64,000 nt of DNA from CAYUVA01 sp964448115 [NCBI: uncultured bacterium]. GTDB lineage: Bacteria; CAYUVA01. The DNA lies in the NCBI GenBank assembly GCA_964448115.1, contig CAYUVA010000020.1, positions 7,226-71,225 of the forward strand, read 5' to 3'. Both the position numbers and the translations under genes were made by a program. Positions 33,988 through 42,072 of this stretch are shown here, piece after piece. Position 1 is the stretch's first letter; each line of letters starts with the position of its first letter. The notes beneath the pieces were generated by a model. It was not told where the DNA came from. It was given only the letters and a program-made list of their open reading frames with translations, and searched no databases.

Positions 33988-36258
33988 TCACTTCACCTCT
34001 TTCTTGAGATGTTCTTTAATCTCGTTTATAAATTTGAATCCGCTCACCTGGCTCAGCAATGATTTATCCATTCTTTGAAATACGAGTCTGCTGGGCATCG
34101 GTTTCAGCATCGGGGGCATGATGGCGATGATATGTATATCTGCTGTTACCGTGTTATCCTTGAGGAGCTTGATCACCTCATAACGATTATTCTCTCTTAT
34201 CTGATCTAGAGATACCAGGAAAAGATCTGGCTGTCTGGCGAGCATCTGCTCTATAGCATGTCTCATATCGGAAGTTAGGCGCAAGGTGATCACCTTCTCC
34301 TCGCAGATCTCATTAAGTGTTTGTTTGATCTGATCATCCTCGGCGAGCAGTAGGATATCAAGGTCGCCAAAGTCCTTGAACAGTTCCACCAGCATCTCAT
34401 CGAACTCTTGCCTGATTCTATCTAGATTATCCAAAAAGATATAGTTTTCCAGACCGAGCGAGAACTCGCCATCCTGGTCTTCGGTCAGGTTAATTAAGGA
34501 AGAAACGATTATCTCGCCTGATTTTTTATCAGCCAGCATCTTGGGGATGACCTCCCTAAGGTCGATATTTTTTGAAAGTATATTAAGGTAATATGAAGCC
34601 TCCTTGAAGTGATTGGCATATTCGAGCAACTTTTGTGGACTTTCAACCGAGATGGGGACCAGATCCAACTCAGTTGCCATTTTTTCCAATTGGAGGCGCA
34701 CAATGGGATCGTCCTCGACCACAATGAACTTATTGCGGTATCTCTCCGAGTCGCCGGCTTCCATCCTGGCGAATTGCGGGTACTTGAGCATCGGTATCTC
34801 GAAGTAAAATTCGGTCCATTGCTCTGGCTCGCTATTTACCTTGAGCTGGGCGCGGTGCAAGCGAAGGATGTTATCCACCGTCTTTAGTGAAAGGGTCTGT
34901 CCTTGAGTGATGTAATCAATATCGCTGCTTAGGTTGAAGATATTCTGAAGCTCCTCATCGGTTAATGCCTCACCCTCATGTCTGATGCCCAGATAAACGA
35001 AATCATCCATATTATGCGCATTCACTTGGATTGTGCTCAAAGGCTTGCTGTATCTCAAGGCATTGCGCATCAGGTTAAACAGCACAAGTATGACTAGCTG
35101 TTCATCGCCGAGTATCGGTTTCAGTTCCTTGTCAATATTCGGTGTGAAGGTCAGATTGAGTTTCTCAGCCATCCCCTCTAAGCCCCTGATTGTGCGGTAG
35201 ATCAGTTTCTCAAGATGGAGTATGTCCCAGTTGAGCTTAAACTTCTCCTTCAGGTTGGTCAGGGTGTTCATCATATCGGTGTTGTATATCTCCAACTGAT
35301 CAACCAAATTGGAGACTGGCAGATATATCTTCTTCCACAGATCAGGATCTTGTGAAAGTATGATATCAAAGGTGTTTTTTATATCATTTATCGCATCATT
35401 GCTTTGCTTGAGCAGGTTCTCCAAAAAGACATTAACCAGGACATTTTCCTCCTTTCGGAAGGTGTATTCCCTAAGCGCAATGGAGAAGCCTACCAGCTCT
35501 TCATCAGCCTCCACTCTCGACATGGTTACCTCGATCATGTAATTGCCATAAGGCACCTTGAATAATATCGGCTCCGTATAAGTCGGTGCAGAGATTATGT
35601 CCAGGTTTCTTTTCAGCTCCTTTTGAGCACTGAGCAGCTCAAGTTCGGTGATCTGTTTTCCTAACCAGTCCTCGGCATCTATTTTAAGCAGCTTTTCAGC
35701 CACCGAATTGATGTAGTTTATTCTTAGGCTCTTATCACTGACCATAATACCGATATTGAGGCTGTTTATGATGCTTTGGTACCAGCGGATATATTCAAGT
35801 AGCTTGCGGGAGTGCATGTGCAAGTCTTCGTTTCCCTGCTCCATAACTAGTTCGTTTGCCTGAGGTGCAGCCTGACCGGAAAGCTTACTGTGGATGAAAT
35901 CTATGGTAGCCTCCGGGTTGCTGCTGCTTTTAATTATTATCTGGTCTTGATCGTACTCCAATTGTTTAAAGATCCATCTTAGGTCTTCCTCATCAAGAAA
36001 GTAGGTCAGATAGTATATTTTACTCTTGGCTAACTTTTCATTCTTGGAGATGAAATTATGTATGGTAAAGCCTTCGGTAATGGGGATGATAAGGTTAAGG
36101 ATGCAGAAGTCTGGCTTGAAGTCTTGCAGCACCTGTATGGCATCGTATCCGCTGGAGACGGTCTGTACCTTATACCCAGCCTTGCTGAGTTTCTGGTCAA
36201 GTTGCTCACAGAATCGCTTATCATCGTCTATGATTAGAACCTGTCTTTTCTGTATCAT
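33988..36258 (-). CDS. multi-receiver hybrid histidine-kinase-like protein with degenerate catalytic sites
   Basis: A 756-residue cytoplasmic protein. Order: receiver 1 (about 5-125), PAS-like domain (160-270), helical dimer region (275-350), HATPase-like domain (365-500), receiver 2 (510-630), receiver 3 (635-750). Receiver 1 keeps the D-D pair, T and K, but the phospho-acceptor is Asn (F-C-I-L-N-L-I-I-P). Receivers 2 and 3 also lack the acceptor Asp (Asn and Ser at the matching positions). No H-box His is visible, and the HATPase glycine boxes are eroded, although the N-box Asn remains. I infer a signalling scaffold rather than a phosphorelay. It is driven by its own promoter and followed one base later by the J-like/TPR gene. 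Confidence 0.82.
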   Translation of the reverse strand: MIQKRQVLIIDDDKRFCEQLDQKLSKAGYKVQTVSSGYDAIQVLQDFKPDFCILNLIIPITEGFTIHNFISKNEKLAKSKIYYLTYFLDEEDLRWIFKQLEYDQDQIIIKSSSNPEATIDFIHSKLSGQAAPQANELVMEQGNEDLHMHSRKLLEYIRWYQSIINSLNIGIMVSDKSLRINYINSVAEKLLKIDAEDWLGKQITELELLSAQKELKRNLDIISAPTYTEPILFKVPYGNYMIEVTMSRVEADEELVGFSIALREYTFRKEENVLVNVFLENLLKQSNDAINDIKNTFDIILSQDPDLWKKIYLPVSNLVDQLEIYNTDMMNTLTNLKEKFKLNWDILHLEKLIYRTIRGLEGMAEKLNLTFTPNIDKELKPILGDEQLVILVLFNLMRNALRYSKPLSTIQVNAHNMDDFVYLGIRHEGEALTDEELQNIFNLSSDIDYITQGQTLSLKTVDNILRLHRAQLKVNSEPEQWTEFYFEIPMLKYPQFARMEAGDSERYRNKFIVVEDDPIVRLQLEKMATELDLVPISVESPQKLLEYANHFKEASYYLNILSKNIDLREVIPKMLADKKSGEIIVSSLINLTEDQDGEFSLGLENYIFLDNLDRIRQEFDEMLVELFKDFGDLDILLLAEDDQIKQTLNEICEEKVITLRLTSDMRHAIEQMLARQPDLFLVSLDQIRENNRYEVIKLLKDNTVTADIHIIAIMPPMLKPMPSRLVFQRMDKSLLSQVSGFKFINEIKEHLKKEVK

Positions 36259-36306
36259 ATTAGCTCCTGCCTTCCTTACAATCCGTCCGAGTGTCTAGTT
36301 CCCTTA

Positions 36307-36336
36307 TATATAAATATATATAATGAAGGTTGTCAA
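36307..36336 (-). promoter_or_regulatory. sigma-70-like promoter of the pseudo-kinase/J-like operon
   Basis: On the minus strand a perfect TTGACA lies at 36331-36336. It is followed, after 17 to 18 bases of AT-rich DNA, by TTATAT or TATATA at 36307-36313. It ends about 50 bases upstream of the ATG at 36258. The surrounding 36259-36484 gap is AT-rich with no gene. Confidence 0.55.
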
Positions 36337-36484
36337 TTATTTATATTTCTCTTTCCAACCTGCCTTGGAAGCGTTTTCTTGCTTCTTCGAGTAATAGGAT
36401 ATTATAAACGCATATCTTTGTCAAAGTCATATCGCCTTCTTTTATATATAGTTATCCCATGGAGACATTTATGTAAGATATTTT

Positions 36485-38041
36485 TTATCGTCGCTCTATC
36501 TCCCATTGCACCAACCTGTCAGCCTCCAGCCTGATTCGGAGAATCTGCTTATCGGTGAAGATCTCCAAGATCTTATAACCATCATGCTCGGAAAGTTCCT
36601 GAGGTAGAGTGAATATTTGTTGTATCTCCTCAAGGGTCGGTTTCATCTCAAGGATATCGGTCTGATAGGTATTAAAATCTGCGCTCCACTCCGAGAAGGC
36701 ATAGCGAACTTTGCCATCCTTAAGCAGAAATACTATCAGGATAAAAATGTCCTCAAAGACCCATTTTTGGTCGAACAAGGTTATCCGAGGATTGTCATAG
36801 TAGGAATATTTCTTATCCGGCTCGCCGGCGAAGTATGCTAGTTGCTGCTCGGTCAATCTCAGCCTCATTGGTATCTTGAAATCGAAATTGACAATGTCTC
36901 CTGGATATCGAATAAATAAAGGTTGTCTGTCCAGATAGAAAAGCTTCACAATAGTATCTCTGACCTTGAATCGATAAAGATAAAAGACAGCTTCATCGGT
37001 GGAGATCTCCTTTATTACGCTTTTCTCCAGTGGCTCATCGAAGATGTCCTCGAGCACAGATATGAAGTCTATATCGCTTGGATCATGGATCTTGGCATTC
37101 AAGGGATCTATATAACCATCAAAACGATCGTCAAGCATATCGTTTTGGGTTATGTAATGCATTATATTCAAGGTTATCAGGCAATATCCTAGCAGGTTTG
37201 GGTGCCCATCCCAGAACATGACCAGATCGCGATATTGGTCAAAGAACAGCCCAAACAGTGGGCGATTATCAATAACGGTCAGGTTGCTATCCATCAATGC
37301 CCTGTGTAGGGGGATCAGTTGATTGAACTCCCTAGTAGGCGGATATGTTAAAAAAAGAACTTGGAAACCATTTGTAATCCCCAACTCATTCATCTTGCCA
37401 AAGTCATACCTAGCTACGCGATACTGCGCTTCATCGCTGGTGAGCAGCGTCTTGTATTCGCTATGACTCCACTCTCGGGTGAACCACTGTATATCATCTC
37501 GGTACCTGAGGTACTTCAATGCCCTGAAGATCCTGAGATTTTCAATCACCGACTGGATCTTTACAAAGATCCAGTGCTCCAGCCTTTTAGGCGGATAGAG
37601 CTTGAATAAGTTGGAGTTATAGAAGTTATGGATATTATTTTTACCTGCAAAAACTATGACCAGCTCTGGCACCTGGATATCAACCTTCTGCTTGAGTCTT
37701 CTCAACACCTGGCTCGAATTCCAAGAGGGCATGCCGAAGTTCTTGATGATATACTTTCTCCCCGTGGTGCTGTACTTGTTCAGCAGATTGGATAGTTGTT
37801 CAGCTATGCTCATTCCTCGCGGCGCACCCATCCCATAGGCGTGCGAATCCCCCAGCAAGTAGATAAGATACTCCCCTTGCCGCTTCCTTTGTGCCCTCGA
37901 TTCCGGAAGCCTGCTTATATAGAAAAAGGCGAGAAAACGAAGCGAAAGCTCACAAAGAACAAGCAGATACAGCGTAAACAACCCTATCTTGAGCAATCTG
38001 CGCAGAATGCCCTTTTTCTTCGTTTTATCCCTAGCTGTCAT
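36485..38041 (-). CDS. membrane-anchored SGNH/GDSL-type hydrolase
   Basis: About 518 residues. A basic N-terminus and one membrane helix (about 15-38) anchor a large extracytoplasmic domain. SGNH blocks are visible: G-D-S-H-A-Y-G near 63-69 (Ser), N-F-G-M-P-S-W-N near 98 (Gly), F-A-G-K-N-N near 131 (Asn), and W-D-G-H-P-N near 273 (Asp/His). Such proteins remove or transfer acyl groups on polysaccharides or lipids at the cell surface. The C-terminal 200 residues are alpha/beta and unrecognised. ATG 38041 is preferred over a preceding TTG; AGG lies close upstream. No operon partner is certain. Confidence 0.78.
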   Translation of the reverse strand: MTARDKTKKKGILRRLLKIGLFTLYLLVLCELSLRFLAFFYISRLPESRAQRKRQGEYLIYLLGDSHAYGMGAPRGMSIAEQLSNLLNKYSTTGRKYIIKNFGMPSWNSSQVLRRLKQKVDIQVPELVIVFAGKNNIHNFYNSNLFKLYPPKRLEHWIFVKIQSVIENLRIFRALKYLRYRDDIQWFTREWSHSEYKTLLTSDEAQYRVARYDFGKMNELGITNGFQVLFLTYPPTREFNQLIPLHRALMDSNLTVIDNRPLFGLFFDQYRDLVMFWDGHPNLLGYCLITLNIMHYITQNDMLDDRFDGYIDPLNAKIHDPSDIDFISVLEDIFDEPLEKSVIKEISTDEAVFYLYRFKVRDTIVKLFYLDRQPLFIRYPGDIVNFDFKIPMRLRLTEQQLAYFAGEPDKKYSYYDNPRITLFDQKWVFEDIFILIVFLLKDGKVRYAFSEWSADFNTYQTDILEMKPTLEEIQQIFTLPQELSEHDGYKILEIFTDKQILRIRLEADRLVQWEIERR

Positions 38042-38143
38042 CAAACCTACATTTCCTGTTGAATAAACGATCCAAGGCGTAATACTATCTCTGTGTTTAA
38101 TTAATCAAGATAAAAGTATATCATTGAAGCGGTATTTGACCAA

Positions 38144-39475
38144 ATGGGTTGGATCTTCTGGAAAAAACGGGAATTCAAGAACATAAAGCACAGCCGGGAT
38201 TACTTCCGCTGGGATGAGCGCCACCACCAGCCGCATACCGACATGGGAAAGCTGGGCAAGCTGTGGGAGGGGAGAAAAGACCTGGCTGCATACCTTGAGC
38301 TTGCAAGGCTGATAAAAAAGGATTGGGGCAATATAACCGCCGCAGTTGCCGACAATTCGCGCATAGCCACTGAGCATAACCTCACAATCAAAGACCTGTC
38401 CGGCGTGGGCATAACCCCGATCGATAGATACTTGCAGCAGATCGTGGAGGGAATAGAAACACTTGGGATAACAAATGTCCTGGTGCGCATGTACCGCTGG
38501 GAGGCTGATCGGCTAGCTCGCTATAAGCCATTGCTCGAAGCGTTGTCAGCATTGGGGTGCGATATCACCATATCATGCATACAGGATCGCCAAGCGGTAC
38601 TCAAACCACGGGTCTTCGGTGAATTCTTCAGGGCGCTGATCGATGCTTTCGGCGACAAGTGCTATCGTTTCGAGATCGGTCATGCCCCTAATCGAAAGAA
38701 GTGGGGATGCTGGGTTTATGATGAGTATCTCCCTTTGTTCAACGAGGCGGCAAAGGTCGCTAGAGAGAATGCCGACCGCAAGGTCAAGCTGTTGGCTCCT
38801 GCGGTTATTGATTTCGAGTATTATTTCACTTACGGCATTCTTAGGCATCTCAGCCCCGGCGAGTTGGATGCTGTTACCCATCTCCTCTATGTCGATCGTC
38901 GCGGGATGCCTGAAAATAAGCAGTATTTTCGCTTTGACCTCATGGAGAAACTGCATCTGCTGAGGAGCATCTGTAATGCTGCCGGCTTCGAGCATCCCCT
39001 GTGGATAACCGAGATGAACTGGCCGGTCAAGGCGCCCCGCCAGTATTCCCCGGCAGATCCGAGACTCCAGATTAACGAGGAGTTATCTGCTGCATATCTG
39101 CTGCGATATCTCCTGATCGCCTGGGCGAGCGGTTATGTTGACAAAGTTTTCTGGTGGCAATTGATCAGCAAGGGAGTTGGTCTTATGGACGACCACAATG
39201 GCGCTTTTAGAAGGCGACCAGCATTTAGCATCTTAAGGCATCTCATGCATACCCTAAAGGATGCTCGCCCGGTTACATATCGCCGAGATGGCAAAGAACA
39301 TGTCGTTATCATCGAGCACCCCAGTTACGGAAGATGTGAGATATGCTGGCTTACCAAAGGGGTGAAGCTGTTGGAAGCCAGGCATTACAAGAAGGTAATT
39401 GAGCTGGTTCCCAGAAAAGAGACTGATGAAAAAATCGATAGCCTGTGTGAGCGACCTATTTTATTAATACCGTGA
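38144..39475 (+). CDS. glycoside-hydrolase-fold (GH39/GH5-like) protein, catalytic acid/base apparently lost
   Basis: A 443-residue cytoplasmic-looking protein without a signal peptide, reading as a TIM-barrel of clan GH-A. The nucleophile strand is visible as W-I-T-E-M-N-W-P near residue 288. The position where clan members have N-E-P-N reads F-E-I-G-H-A-P-N (about 173-180), so the acid/base Glu is Ala. An aromatic-rich segment near 338 (F-W-W-Q) fits the last strands. With one Glu missing, normal retaining hydrolysis is unlikely; binding or another activity is possible. No strong ribosome site precedes the ATG. It is divergent from the SGNH hydrolase, and the two may act on the same glycan (inference). 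Confidence 0.7.
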   Translation: MGWIFWKKREFKNIKHSRDYFRWDERHHQPHTDMGKLGKLWEGRKDLAAYLELARLIKKDWGNITAAVADNSRIATEHNLTIKDLSGVGITPIDRYLQQIVEGIETLGITNVLVRMYRWEADRLARYKPLLEALSALGCDITISCIQDRQAVLKPRVFGEFFRALIDAFGDKCYRFEIGHAPNRKKWGCWVYDEYLPLFNEAAKVARENADRKVKLLAPAVIDFEYYFTYGILRHLSPGELDAVTHLLYVDRRGMPENKQYFRFDLMEKLHLLRSICNAAGFEHPLWITEMNWPVKAPRQYSPADPRLQINEELSAAYLLRYLLIAWASGYVDKVFWWQLISKGVGLMDDHNGAFRRRPAFSILRHLMHTLKDARPVTYRRDGKEHVVIIEHPSYGRCEICWLTKGVKLLEARHYKKVIELVPRKETDEKIDSLCERPILLIP

Positions 39476-39546
39476 TCACGCCGCCTGATCGCAAATAGGA
39501 AAAAGAAACCACTGTTATGGCAAAAGCTATTGCTCAATTATGTCCC

Positions 39547-41982
39547 CTAAAATCGTATCCATCCGCCAAGCATTGGAATGATGGGCAGGTTGTAAATGGT
39601 CTCCTTCTTTGGCTCTATTCCTTCCTGCGGGTCGCCGGCATCGTAGTCCCAACCGTAGATATTGCGTTGGTTGAGCACATTCAGAATATCAATATAAGCA
39701 CCCACCACCATTCGCGGATAAACCCATTGTTTTGCAAGCTTTACATCCAGGCAACTGTAAGTCGGCGTTCGTGCAGAGTTTATGGCTCCGTAGTCCGACA
39801 CCCATTCTATTCCGCCTTGCTCGCCGCTGTTCTCCTCCAGGTGCCAGCCGACAACTGGTGTATATGGCTTGCCGGTATGGTACTGGTACTTGGCTGATAG
39901 CATCCACTTTCTGCCCAGGTCGAAGTTCATCACCGCACACAGGGTATGCCTTTGATCTTGCCTTGGATAGTACCACTTGGGATTGCCAGTAAGCTCCGTG
40001 TTATTCAATGGATTGTGGCGGCGAGTGTATCCGTAACTGTATGATAACCATCCATCGAACCATTTAGAGGGTCTCTTTTGCCAAAATAGTTCTAAACCAT
40101 AGGCATATCCATTCCCGGCATTCTGAAAAGGTTTGCCATCTGCGACTGCTTGGATCAGATCCTCCTCGTTGTCTGGATTGACGATAAGCTCATCCATATG
40201 TTTGTAGTAGCCCTCGATGCGAACGACATGGTCTGCCAGCAGCTTGCGTTCCCAGCCGAGTACATAGTGTATCGCCTCCTGAGAGCCTAAGTTGGGATTA
40301 CCGAAGCCTTGTGCTGTCTGCAGGATATTCATGGGAAACTCCCGGTAAATACCCCAGCCAGCACTAATGGTGCCCGGGTAACCGAGATCATACTTCATGT
40401 TGATGCGCGGGCTTAAAATAAACTCCTTTGTCTCACCCCAATAATCCGCCCTGAAGCCATAGATTAGGGATACTTTTTTATTAAGCAGGCTGCAATTGTC
40501 CTGGATGAAGAATCCATGCTCCATAGCATCCAGGTCCCGCGGAACCTCGATCTTATCGAAGTTCTCATTACCCCAGTTCTCGCTGCCAGGGATATGGGTG
40601 CGGAAGTCATTTATAAGGCTTTGCAGGTCGAGCATATAATAACCGCTTTGAATACCTAGCTTTATATGGTGATTTCTTGGCAGTATATTGTAATCAATAG
40701 ATATGTGCGCCAGGTCGAAATTGAGGGCAACACCATAAGGGTCGGTTCCGCTGACCGATCCCTTGGTATCCTCTGTCGAGTAGCTAAATGAGCTTTGCAG
40801 ATAGGTGGTCGTCGCTGGTATCCACTTCCAGATCAGATTTGCATAGTTTCTTCTGTCCTCGAAGAAAACCTTTCCTGGCTTTTCATCCGGCTGGTTGGGG
40901 TCGGTATATTCCTCTATTTTCAATCCGTCCTTAGCGGTTAATACCTCGAATATAAGCTCGTGGTCGCCTTTGGAGCCGAGGCTGAAGCGCGCCAGGTAAT
41001 CGCCATAATAGGGCACCATTATGTCCTTATTGTCTTTGCTATAGTACTTCAGGAAGTAGTCGATATAGCTCCTTCTAGCTCCGATAATATAGCTCCCCTT
41101 GCGATCGAACAGTGGACCCTCAAGAGTAAGGTCGGCGCTAATAAAGCTGATATCAGCTCGTCCCTTGAAGCGATAAAGGCTGCCGTTTCGATAGGTAACA
41201 TCGATGACTCCAGAGAGCACCGGCGGGTACTGGGGTGGGAATGCCCCGGAGTAAAAATCTACCTTGTCTATTAGCTCTGTGTTGAATATAGTGATGAATC
41301 CGCCGAGATGATAGGGATTGAAAAGAGGCATCCGGTTGAGCATGAGCGCGGTCTCGTCAACATCCCCCCCTCGAATGTACATAATAGAACTAAAGTCTCC
41401 CGAGCTTACCACGCCGGGGAAGGTCTGTATGGTCCTGGTTACATCGCCGAAGGATCCGGCAGTGCGGTCTATGTTTTCAGGGTTTATGATAAGCGAGCTG
41501 ACCACCGGCTCATCGTTTATCATCTCATCTATCCGTGCCGTAACAGTTACCTGCTCTCGGTAGCGCCCGTCTAACTCGTAAGGGCATTCAAGGAGGATCA
41601 TCAGCCGGCGTCCGTTGATAATTCGCTCAGATATCTTAATTCCCGATACATGATAATCATTACACAGCCCATGTGAGATGGTCAGGTCGTAATAGCCTGC
41701 CGGCAAGTTCTCTATGCTGAACTCGCCCTTAAGGTCGGTTAGGGCTGCCACCTGGTCGATCACGAGACCAGCCATGCTCAAGTTAAGGTCTTGAGGGGTT
41801 TCATCAGAGGGCTTAAAGCCAGTTATCGTAACCGTGCAGTCGAAAAGCGGCACCTTGTTATGTTTGGCGATCACCCTGCCGTGTATGCTTTGCCACTTAG
41901 ATGCTGCTGTAACTGTGGCAATCCAGCATAAAAGCACTCCCAAGAGCAAATGCACCATGTAGTTTCTTTCATTCATCTGCAT
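39547..41982 (-). CDS. TonB-dependent outer-membrane receptor with N-terminal carboxypeptidase-regulatory-like domain
   Basis: An 811-residue protein with a signal peptide (about 1-27) and a CarboxypepD-regulatory-like beta domain (30-125; I-H-G-R-V and G-E-F-S-I-E-N-L-P-A-G-Y-Y-D-L). A plug domain (about 150-260; I-R-G-G-D-V-D-E-T) and a 22-strand-type barrel ending in a terminal Phe follow. This plan is typical of Bacteroidota and related lineages. No clear TonB box or specific substrate motif is visible, and there is no SusD-like partner. It imports large substrates such as metal chelates or oligosaccharides. Convergent with the glycosidase-fold gene, which might hint at a glycan substrate. 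Confidence 0.88.
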   Translation of the reverse strand: MQMNERNYMVHLLLGVLLCWIATVTAASKWQSIHGRVIAKHNKVPLFDCTVTITGFKPSDETPQDLNLSMAGLVIDQVAALTDLKGEFSIENLPAGYYDLTISHGLCNDYHVSGIKISERIINGRRLMILLECPYELDGRYREQVTVTARIDEMINDEPVVSSLIINPENIDRTAGSFGDVTRTIQTFPGVVSSGDFSSIMYIRGGDVDETALMLNRMPLFNPYHLGGFITIFNTELIDKVDFYSGAFPPQYPPVLSGVIDVTYRNGSLYRFKGRADISFISADLTLEGPLFDRKGSYIIGARRSYIDYFLKYYSKDNKDIMVPYYGDYLARFSLGSKGDHELIFEVLTAKDGLKIEEYTDPNQPDEKPGKVFFEDRRNYANLIWKWIPATTTYLQSSFSYSTEDTKGSVSGTDPYGVALNFDLAHISIDYNILPRNHHIKLGIQSGYYMLDLQSLINDFRTHIPGSENWGNENFDKIEVPRDLDAMEHGFFIQDNCSLLNKKVSLIYGFRADYWGETKEFILSPRINMKYDLGYPGTISAGWGIYREFPMNILQTAQGFGNPNLGSQEAIHYVLGWERKLLADHVVRIEGYYKHMDELIVNPDNEEDLIQAVADGKPFQNAGNGYAYGLELFWQKRPSKWFDGWLSYSYGYTRRHNPLNNTELTGNPKWYYPRQDQRHTLCAVMNFDLGRKWMLSAKYQYHTGKPYTPVVGWHLEENSGEQGGIEWVSDYGAINSARTPTYSCLDVKLAKQWVYPRMVVGAYIDILNVLNQRNIYGWDYDAGDPQEGIEPKKETIYNLPIIPMLGGWIRF

Positions 41983-41986
41983 TTGT

Positions 41987-41998
41987 AGGTTGCAACCT
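41987..41998. promoter_or_regulatory. perfect 12-base palindrome just upstream of the TonB receptor
   Basis: AGGTTGCAACCT at 41987-41998 is a perfect inverted repeat immediately before the receptor start and in the 90-base divergent spacer. It could be an operator for a dimeric regulator, or overlap the ribosome site. No second copy was noticed; a chance occurrence is possible. Confidence 0.25.
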
Positions 41999-42025
41999 TT
42001 TATTCTAGCATTTATAGGGAATGTC

Positions 42026-42054
42026 TTTCAAAGAGTGGATCTTGCTAATATGAT
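42026..42054 (+). promoter_or_regulatory. possible sigma-70-like promoter for the spermidine-synthase-like gene
   Basis: TTTCAA at 42026-42031 and TATGAT at 42049-42054 are spaced by 17 bases and lie 18 bases before the ATG at 42073. The -35 match is modest. Confidence 0.35.
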
Positions 42055-42072
42055 AAGTTACTCTATACGCCT

